Shown piece by piece: positions 7,445-12,121 of a stretch of 12,121 nucleotides of DNA. This stretch comes from JBBPYA01 sp038200385 (lineage in GTDB: Bacteria; Actinomycetota; Actinomycetes; Mycobacteriales; Geodermatophilaceae). The position numbers were made by a program, and so were the translations under genes. The notes below the pieces were generated by a model. It made no database searches and had not been told where the DNA came from. It saw only the letters and a program-made list of their open reading frames with translations. Numbering within the stretch: position 1 is the stretch's first letter; every line of letters starts with the position of its first letter. The DNA lies in NCBI GenBank assembly GCA_038200385.1, contig JBBPYA010000149.1:1-12121 (forward strand), written 5' to 3'.

Positions 7445-7954
7445 TCAGCCGGCCGGGCGCGGTGCCGGGGTCGCGGCACCCGGCGTGGAAGCGCGGGACC
7501 GGCGGCGTCCGTAGCCGGTCAAGCCCCGTGGCTTGTAGACCGACAACATCATCGCCGCGAGCAGCAGCACCAGCGCACCGGCCGCGTGCAGCACGGGAGA
7601 GGGGTTGCCCACCTGGGCGGCATCGCCGGCCGTCCGAGCCGCTCGTGCGAGGCCACCCAGAGTCGGCACGTACAGGAGCACACCGGTCGCGAACACGTTC
7701 AGCAGCAGCGTGACAAGCAGCCAGTAGTGGCGCGCCAACCCCCAAACTCGTGCCCGGTGACTGGATCAGGCCGGTGGCCATCGAGGCGACGCTGAGCGGG
7801 ACGAGCACGTACCAGCCGATCGACTCCAGGCTCAGGTAGCTCCGCGGATGAGCGCCGCATCGCTACTGCTCACGCCGACGAGCGCGAGTACGACGGAGGC
7901 CAGCACCGCACACAGCCAACCCACCGTGGCGCCGCCGTTCAGGACCAGGCCGCC
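7445..7954 (-). pseudogene. Four-helix membrane protein (DUF2269-like) broken by frameshifts
   Basis: Three consecutive minus-strand frames add up to one membrane protein. The first, about 7954-7838, contains ATVGWLCAVLASVVLALVGV (helix 1). The second, 7838-7740, contains YLSLESIGWYVLVPLSVASM and ATGLIQSPGTSLG. The third, 7738-7445, contains LARHYWLLVTLLLNVFATGV, SPVLHAAGALVLLLAAMMLS and VYKPRGLTGYGRRR. The first shift fits a base lost near 7838-7840, the second a base gained in the five-C run at 7739-7743. The canonical N-terminus is also degraded, with no credible start. The order of segments matches small actinobacterial four-helix proteins with VGWLGAV and GLxRHYWVL motifs; the DUF2269-like name is from memory and approximate. 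Function is unknown. Confidence 0.7.
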
Positions 7955-7997
7955 TTGCGTGCCCTCGGCGTCATCCTCACCGGCAGAGAGCGCCCGG

Positions 7998-8309
7998 TCA
8001 TCGGGCCGCTTGCCCGGATCGCCCGAGCAGTACGCCCGCCCGGCGCAGCTCGCGGCGGATCGTGTGGGCGTCCTCGCCCCGGGCCAAGCGATCGAGCAGC
8101 GAGTCGGCCTCCGGCTGGGCGATCCGGCCCGCGGAGACGGCCTCGTCAAGGCTGCGGCGAGCGTGCTCGAGCCGCAGCTGCATCGCCACCTGTTCGCGAT
8201 CCTCCGGCACGGCGGCGGAGATCCGGGCCCGCTCCTCCTGGATTCGACGTGGCGACGGTGGACCGGAGCTGCCGTCGCCGTCAGGTCGCTCGTGCTCATC
8301 AGCAGTCAT
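7998..8309 (-). CDS. Small charged helical protein, hypothetical
   Basis: A protein of 103 residues from ATG 8309. After a flexible, Gly/Pro-rich N-terminus it is strongly helical and charged: EERARISAAVPEDREQVAMQ, LRLEHARRSLDEAVSAGRIA and QPEADSLLDRLARGEDAHTI, followed by RRELRRAGVLLGRS. The segments DEAVSAGRIAQPEADSLLDR and LARGEDAHTIRRELRR suggest a short helical hairpin bundle. There is no signal peptide or membrane segment. A good leaderless promoter ends 6 bases before the ATG, and the gene is divergent from a TetR gene, so it is likely regulated by it. Its stop precedes the broken membrane gene at 7954-7445, with which it may have formed an operon. No family is recognised. Confidence 0.72.
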   Translation of the reverse strand: MTADEHERPDGDGSSGPPSPRRIQEERARISAAVPEDREQVAMQLRLEHARRSLDEAVSAGRIAQPEADSLLDRLARGEDAHTIRRELRRAGVLLGRSGQAAR

Positions 8310-8315
8310 GTCGGC

Positions 8316-8344
8316 ACGTTATCAAGACACTATGTCCTAGTCAA
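8316..8344 (-). promoter_or_regulatory. Leaderless promoter of the small helical protein
   Basis: On the minus strand TTGACT (8344-8339), exactly 17 bases of spacer and TAACGT (8321-8316) are followed by 6 bases and then ATG at 8309. It is close to the sigma-70/SigA consensus and implies transcription starting at or just before the start codon. Confidence 0.65.
8326..8341. promoter_or_regulatory. Candidate operator for the divergent TetR regulator
   Basis: Two overlapping small inverted repeats lie between the -35 and -10 of the minus-strand promoter: GACA-CTA-TGTC (8326-8336) and ACTA-TGTCC-TAGT (8329-8341). Their position inside the spacer, next to a divergent TetR gene, is typical of a repressor site. 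The symmetry is short. Confidence 0.4.
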
Positions 8345-8391
8345 CACGAAATGCCCCAGTCGACAACCCATGTCTGAACCCCGACGCGCTG

Positions 8392-8397
8392 TAGAGT
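8392..8397 (+). promoter_or_regulatory. -10 element of the second TetR gene
   Basis: TAGAGT ends 7 bases before GTG at 8405, so the transcript would start at the start codon. No convincing -35 was found at 16-18 bases. Confidence 0.4.
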
Positions 8398-8404
8398 CAG
8401 CCGT

Positions 8405-8983
8405 GTGCCGAAGCTGTGGACGGATACCATCGCCGAGCACCGTGAGCAGGTGCGAGGGTCGATCCTCACCTCCGCGGCGGATCTGGTGGCCGAGAGCGGC
8501 CTGCTGGCGGTGACCATGTCCGCCATCGCCGAGCGGACCGGCATCGGGCGCGCGACCCTGTACAAGTACTTCCCCGATGTTGCCGCGATCCTGCTCGCCT
8601 GGCACGAGCAGCAGGTGGGCGACCATCTCCAGCAGCTCATCGCGCTGGCCCACGGGCCGGGCAGCCCGGGGGACCGGCTCCGGGATGTACTCGACGGGTA
8701 CGCCTCGATGGCGCACGCACCCCACGGGCCACCCGACGTCGACCTGTCCGCGTTCCTGCACGGGGGCGAGCACCTGGGCCACGCCCGGCGAGCCCTGCAC
8801 GCGGTGCTCGGCGACGTACTCAAGGATGCCGTCCGAAGCGGCGAGGTCCGTGACGACATCCCGACCCGGGAGCTGGCCGCCTACACGCTGCACGCCCTGG
8901 GCGCGGCGAAGTCAGCCGGCTCCGCCGCCGCGGTACGGCGACTCGTCGAACTCACCGTTGCCGGGCTGCGCCCCAGCGGTTGA
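8405..8983 (+). CDS. TetR/AcrR family transcriptional regulator
   Basis: A protein of 192 residues from GTG 8405. The N-terminal DNA-binding domain is clear: REQVRGSILTSAADLVAESG, then VTMSAIAERTGIGRATLYKY with the recognition helix in GRATLYKYFPD at about residues 48-58. The C-terminal all-helical domain is of standard size and ends normally. No upstream ATG extends the frame credibly, and a -10 box 7 bases upstream supports this start. It is divergent from the small helical protein at 8309, whose promoter spacer holds short palindromes, and converges on the SQR gene with 16 bases between the stops. The likely targets are the divergent genes. Whether it also affects the sulfide operon cannot be seen, because that operon's promoter lies 2.6 kb away. 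Confidence 0.92.
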   Translation: MPKLWTDTIAEHREQVRGSILTSAADLVAESGLLAVTMSAIAERTGIGRATLYKYFPDVAAILLAWHEQQVGDHLQQLIALAHGPGSPGDRLRDVLDGYASMAHAPHGPPDVDLSAFLHGGEHLGHARRALHAVLGDVLKDAVRSGEVRDDIPTRELAAYTLHALGAAKSAGSAAAVRRLVELTVAGLRPSG

Positions 8984-8999
8984 TCGGTGTCCCCGGAGG

Positions 9000-10205
9000 T
9001 CAGGCCCTCCCGCGCAGCATCAGGTTCCAGTACAGCGCAGGCAGGCCGTAGCGCTTGAGGTACCACATGTCCTTGCGCTCGTGGGTGGTGTCGATGAACG
9101 GGATGCTCGGCGTCGGCTCCATCGTGTAGTCGAACTCGGCCAGCAGCATCTTGTCCCGAGCCGTCGTCAGCGGGCACGACGAGTAGCCGCCGTAGGACTT
9201 CGGCGGCGGCTGGCCCTTCATGGCCGCCAGCAGGTTCTGCGCCACGACGGGGGCCTGCTTGCGGATCGCCGCGCCGGTCTTGGAGTTCGGCGAGCTGCCC
9301 GCGTCACCGAGCGCGAACACATTCGGATACCTGGTGTGCTGCATGGTGAACTTGTCGATCTCGACATAGCCGGCCGCGTTGGCGGGATCGGCGAGTGAGG
9401 TGGCTTTCACCCAGTCCGGCGCGGACTGCGGCGGGACGACGTGCATGATGTCGTAGCCGATCGCCTCCTTGGTGCTGTTGGCGTTGTCGGCGATGATGGC
9501 CTGCCGGCCGTCGGCGTCGACCTCGACCAGCTCGCTGCTCTTGTGTACCTCGATGCCGTAGCGGGCGGCGACCTTCTCCAGCTCCTCGGAGAAGACCTTC
9601 ACGCCGAACATGCCGGGCGTGGGCAGCACGAGCACGACGCGGATGTCGGACAGCACGCCCTGCTGGCGCCAGTAGTCGGCGGCCAGGTAGGCGATCTTCT
9701 GCGGGGCGCCGGAGCATTTGATCGGCCCCGACGGCATCGTGAACACCGCCGTACCCGATCGCAGGTCGCGGATCAGGTCCCAGGTCTTGGGCGCGAGCTG
9801 GTAAGTGTAGTTGCTGGACACCGTCGGCGTGGACAGTGCATCGGCCATGCCGGGCACGCGTCCCCAGTCCAGTTGGATGCCGGGGCAGACCACGAGGTGG
9901 TCGTAGCCCACCCGCGCGCCACTGGCGGTCGTGACCGTCTGAGCCTCGGCATCGACCCCCTCCGCGGCGTCCTTGATCCAGGCCACCCCCTTGGGCATCA
10001 CGCTGGCCTCGGCGCGCTCGCTCTCCGCGGCCGGTGCACAGCCGCCGCCCACCAGCGTCCACAGCGGCTGGTAGTAGTGCTTGTCGGACGGTTCGATCAG
10101 GCCGATGTCGGTGACCTTCGCGCGCCGCAGCCGGGCCGCGACGTCGATCCCCGCACTGCCGCCGCCGATGATCAGGACCTTGTGGTGCAGGGACGTGCCG
10201 CTCAT
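9000..10205 (-). CDS. sqr: Sulfide:quinone oxidoreductase, type II, FAD-dependent
   Basis: A protein of 401 residues from ATG 10205, preceded by AAGGAG 6 bases upstream. The N-terminal FAD motif is VLIIGGGSAGIDVAARLRRA, the second flavin motif is NVFALGDAGSSPNSKTGAAI, and DKHYYQPLWTLVGGG is typical of SQR. The two redox cysteines are in GPIKCSGAPQKIAYL (C164) and YSSCPLTT (C344), the pattern of type II SQRs such as human SQOR (C201, C379). The enzyme oxidises sulfide at the membrane face, passing electrons through FAD to quinone and sulfur to a thiol acceptor as persulfide. The C-terminal WYLKRYGLPALYWNLMLRGR is amphipathic and suits monotopic membrane binding. It follows the MBL-rhodanese gene by 21 bases, making a sulfide-oxidation operon. 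Confidence 0.93.
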   Translation of the reverse strand: MSGTSLHHKVLIIGGGSAGIDVAARLRRAKVTDIGLIEPSDKHYYQPLWTLVGGGCAPAAESERAEASVMPKGVAWIKDAAEGVDAEAQTVTTASGARVGYDHLVVCPGIQLDWGRVPGMADALSTPTVSSNYTYQLAPKTWDLIRDLRSGTAVFTMPSGPIKCSGAPQKIAYLAADYWRQQGVLSDIRVVLVLPTPGMFGVKVFSEELEKVAARYGIEVHKSSELVEVDADGRQAIIADNANSTKEAIGYDIMHVVPPQSAPDWVKATSLADPANAAGYVEIDKFTMQHTRYPNVFALGDAGSSPNSKTGAAIRKQAPVVAQNLLAAMKGQPPPKSYGGYSSCPLTTARDKMLLAEFDYTMEPTPSIPFIDTTHERKDMWYLKRYGLPALYWNLMLRGRA

Positions 10206-10211
10206 TGCAGT

Positions 10212-10217
10212 CTCCTT
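10212..10217 (-). promoter_or_regulatory. Ribosome binding site of sqr
   Basis: AAGGAG on the minus strand, 6 bases before the ATG, inside the 21-base gap after the upstream gene's stop. It allows independent initiation within the operon. Confidence 0.65.
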
Positions 10218-10226
10218 CGTAGTCCG

Positions 10227-11591
10227 TCAGCCGGTCGCCAGACCGGCCTGGACGGCATTGTCGTACTCATCGTCGACGAGGACCACCTCGCGACCCGCCC
10301 GGTCGAGCAGGCTGACGGCAATACTCGCCCGGAACCCCGATGCGCAGTGCACCCACAGGCCACCCTTGGGCACCTCGTCCATCCGTTCGAGCAGGCCGGA
10401 GAGCGGGATGTGCACCGTGCCGGGGACCTGGCCCTTGTCGCGCTCGTCGTCGCGGCGCACGTCGAGGACCCTCGCCGGCGCCACGGTGCCGTCGCGCAGC
10501 AGGTCCGCAAGCTCGGCGAAGTCCACCCTGGGGTAGCTGCGTAGCTCAGCATCGCCGGCCACGTCGGCCGGGCTACCGACGGCGGCGCCGTCGGGGCGGT
10601 CGATGCCGATCCGGGCCAACTGCCGCTGGGCGTCGGTGACGTCCTGGGCCGTCTCGCCGATGAGGGTCAGCGCCGTACCCCACGGGATGAGCCAGCCCAG
10701 GTATGTCGCGAACTGGCCGCCCAGTTCGATCCCGATCGTGCCGGACACGTGCTCGGCGGCGTACGCCGTACGACTGCGCAGGTCCACCACCCACTCCCCG
10801 GCGGCGATCCGCTTGTGGAGCTCGTCGGGCTCGACGGCGGAGGGGGCGGACAGGTCGATCGGCCCTGGCCCCTGCCGGTTCCTTGCGCCCATGTGCGCGT
10901 AGTACGCCGGGTAGGCGGTGAGCCCGGCGACGAGCTTGTCGACGAAGGCGTCCTCGTCCGACGTGGTCAGGGCGTCGTTGTGCTGCCGCTCCGAGCCGAT
11001 GGTGCTGCCCTCGCCGCCGCTGGCCGAGCCCGAGGAGCAGAAGCTGCCGAATCCGTGGGTGGGGTAGACCGCCGTAGCGTCGGGAAGCTCTGCGGCGAGG
11101 CGGCGCGCGGACCGGTACTGCGCCCGCGTCAGCTCGTCCGTCCGGGCCGGGTCGACGAGGTCGGTGCGACCGACGCTGCCGTACAGCAGCGAGCCGCCGG
11201 TGAACACGACGGGCTCACCGGCACCGTCCTCGACGACGTAGGACAGGTGGGTGTCGGTGTGTCCGGGCGTGGCCAGCACCCGCACTCGCATCGTCCCGGC
11301 CTTCAGCTCGTCGCCGTCGGACACGCCGTGCCGCTCGAAGGCCACCTCGTCGGCGGCAGACACCACATATGTGGCGCCGGTGCGCCGGGACAGCTCGTAC
11401 CCGCCGGTCACGTAGTCGTTGTGGATGTGGGTCTCGATCACGAGCACCGGGTCGAGCCCGCGGTCGGCGAGCACCTTCTCGACCCGGTCCAGATCGCGCT
11501 GCGGGTCGACGACGACCGCCACGCTGCCGTCATGGACCACGTAGCTGCGGTCCCCGAGGTCGCTGGTCTCGATGATCTCCACCGTGGGCAC
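10227..11591 (-). CDS. MBL-fold persulfide dioxygenase-like protein fused to two rhodanese domains
   Basis: A protein of 454 residues from GTG 11591, with GGAGG 4 bases upstream; an in-frame ATG at 11618 would add 9 residues. Domain 1 (about 1-240) is an ETHE1-like metallo-beta-lactamase fold: ETHIHNDYVTGG (H55, H57, D59), ATPGHTDTHLSY (H111), GRTDL and YPTHGFGSFC (H179). The usual TGD aspartate is TGG here (G133), and HxHxDH ends in Tyr60, so the ferrous site looks incomplete. Domain 2 (about 253-335) is a rhodanese fold lacking the active Cys (loop TLIGET). Domain 3 (about 355-452) is a rhodanese with an intact loop, HCASGFRAS (C416). With SQR next in the operon, it would accept, oxidise or transfer the sulfane sulfur SQR produces. 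Dioxygenase activity is uncertain. Confidence 0.9.
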   Translation of the reverse strand: MPTVEIIETSDLGDRSYVVHDGSVAVVVDPQRDLDRVEKVLADRGLDPVLVIETHIHNDYVTGGYELSRRTGATYVVSAADEVAFERHGVSDGDELKAGTMRVRVLATPGHTDTHLSYVVEDGAGEPVVFTGGSLLYGSVGRTDLVDPARTDELTRAQYRSARRLAAELPDATAVYPTHGFGSFCSSGSASGGEGSTIGSERQHNDALTTSDEDAFVDKLVAGLTAYPAYYAHMGARNRQGPGPIDLSAPSAVEPDELHKRIAAGEWVVDLRSRTAYAAEHVSGTIGIELGGQFATYLGWLIPWGTALTLIGETAQDVTDAQRQLARIGIDRPDGAAVGSPADVAGDAELRSYPRVDFAELADLLRDGTVAPARVLDVRRDDERDKGQVPGTVHIPLSGLLERMDEVPKGGLWVHCASGFRASIAVSLLDRAGREVVLVDDEYDNAVQAGLATG

Positions 11592-11631
11592 GCGGCCTCC
11601 GAGCAATTGTCCGGACATCTGTGTGGGACGC

Positions 11632-11660
11632 ACGCTAGCCCGCGGCGCGCCGGTGCACAA
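11632..11660 (-). promoter_or_regulatory. Promoter of the sulfide-oxidation operon
   Basis: On the minus strand TTGTGC (11660-11655), a 17-base spacer and TAGCGT (11637-11632). The predicted transcript start near 11625 lies upstream of both candidate starts (ATG 11618, GTG 11591). No obvious operator palindrome was found around it. Confidence 0.5.
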
Positions 11661-11672
11661 GGCACCCCGGGC

Positions 11673-11814
11673 TCAGCCGGACGCGGACAGCACGACCCGG
11701 TCGGTCGCCGTCACGACCTCGACACGCACCAGACGGTCCCGCGGGATCGAGGTCGCTCCGGTGACGAGGGCGCGGCCGGTCGGTGTGGACGACCACGTCG
11801 CGGCCAGCTCCCGT
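11673..11814 (-). pseudogene. C-terminal remnant resembling an anti-sigma factor extracellular domain
   Basis: The minus strand reads RELAATWSSTPTGRALVTGA, TSIPRDRLVRVEVVTATDRV, VLSASG and stop. The beta-rich pattern (G-A-T-S-x-P-x-D-R-L-x-x-V-E-V-V-x-A) is like the C-terminal domain of actinobacterial anti-sigma or zinc-finger proteins, from memory and unverified. Upstream, the sequence changes at about 11815 to an AI-2E transporter fragment on the other strand, so only about 45 residues remain. It sits just upstream of the operon promoter. Confidence 0.35.
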
Positions 11815-11817
11815 TGC

Positions 11818-12121
11818 CCGGTCGCGGTGGCAGGCGCCCTAGCGGTGCTGGTGACCCTGGGTACCCACGGCCTGCTGGCCGGGCTGCTGCTCTTGCTCGT
11901 CCTGATGGCCGAGAACGAGCTGGAGGCCCACGTCCTGCAGCCACTTGTGGTGGATCGATTCGTCCGGCTGCATCCGCTGGCGATCGTGCTGGTGCTGGCG
12001 ATCCGCACCACGGTCGGAGGCATCATCGGAGCTCTGGTGGCGGTGCCCCGTGACCGGTGTCCTGTACAACGCGTGGGCCCGCTGCACGGACGCCCGGCCA
12101 CCGCGGAGCCGGCGCGATCCC
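11818..12121 (+). pseudogene. Fragment of an AI-2E family (PerM-like) transporter, frameshifted
   Basis: Frame 1 reads GALAVLVTLGTHGLLAGLLL, LLVLMAENELEAHVLQPLVV and DRFVRLHPLAIVLVLAIRTT, then VGGIIGALVAVP. This is the conserved C-terminal third of AI-2E/PerM membrane proteins, whose signature is E-x-x-VLQPxxxxxxxxxHPL. Just after ALVAVP the sense moves to frame 2 (VTGVLYNAWARCTDARPPRS), fitting one extra C in the run at 12046-12049. The upstream two thirds are absent: before 11818 the DNA looks like the end of a different gene on the other strand. The window ends before any stop is certain. It is a decayed or rearranged gene with no expected transport function. Confidence 0.7.

Noticed and set aside
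9441..10544. A 367-codon plus-strand open frame opposite sqr
   Set aside because: It is antisense to the conserved SQR and rhodanese coding sequence, with shadow-type composition rich in His, Arg and Asp and no domain motif.
10749..12053. A 434-codon plus-strand open frame
   Set aside because: Most of it is the antisense shadow of the MBL-rhodanese gene. Only the last part, from about 11818, is real transporter sequence, and its upstream part is unrelated.

Overview
The window is very GC-rich DNA with strong third-position G/C bias. It carries actinobacterial-type features: GTG starts, several apparently leaderless promoters with the -10 hexamer 6-7 bases before the start codon, TetR regulators, a UvrA-like drug-resistance ATPase and an MBL-rhodanese fusion. 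I infer a high-GC actinobacterium; the genus cannot be fixed from sequence alone.

Layout. (1) 1-1473: 3' two thirds of a UvrA-like ATPase on the + strand, cut by the window edge. (2) 1564-2931: a divergent pair, a six-helix membrane protein (-) and a TetR regulator (+), sharing a double-palindrome operator. (3) 2947-3998: a short second copy of the UvrA-like C-terminal tail, then a translationally coupled AraC-type regulator and VOC (glyoxalase-fold) protein. (4) about 4090-5260: two frameshifted genes on the + strand, a hypothetical protein and an HTH protein. (5) 5337-7281, all on the - strand: a MenB/BadI-like crotonase, the N-terminal third of a short-chain dehydrogenase, a fragment of a DevR/NarL-type receiver domain, an intact cupin and a small unidentified remnant. 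(6) 7445-8983: a frameshifted four-helix membrane protein and a small helical protein on the - strand, divergent from a second TetR regulator. (7) 9000-11591, - strand: an intact sulfide-oxidation operon, MBL-rhodanese-rhodanese followed by a type II sulfide:quinone oxidoreductase. (8) 11673-12121: a tail on the - strand that looks like an anti-sigma C-terminus, abutting a frameshifted fragment of an AI-2E family transporter on the + strand.

How the genes work together. The best-defined function is sulfide oxidation: SQR would oxidise sulfide to a sulfane-sulfur/persulfide, and the MBL and rhodanese modules would process or transfer that sulfur. The UvrA-like, TetR/membrane and AraC/VOC genes look like a resistance and stress-response neighbourhood.

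The most striking overall property is decay. At least six loci are truncated or frameshifted, while the genes between them are intact. No RNA gene, CRISPR array, insertion sequence or phage gene was seen. I found no clear new defence or mobile system. The strongest leads are the duplicated UvrA tail bracketing the TetR/membrane cassette, the missing metal ligand in the MBL domain, the atypical MenB-like crotonase and the two well-defined TetR operator regions.
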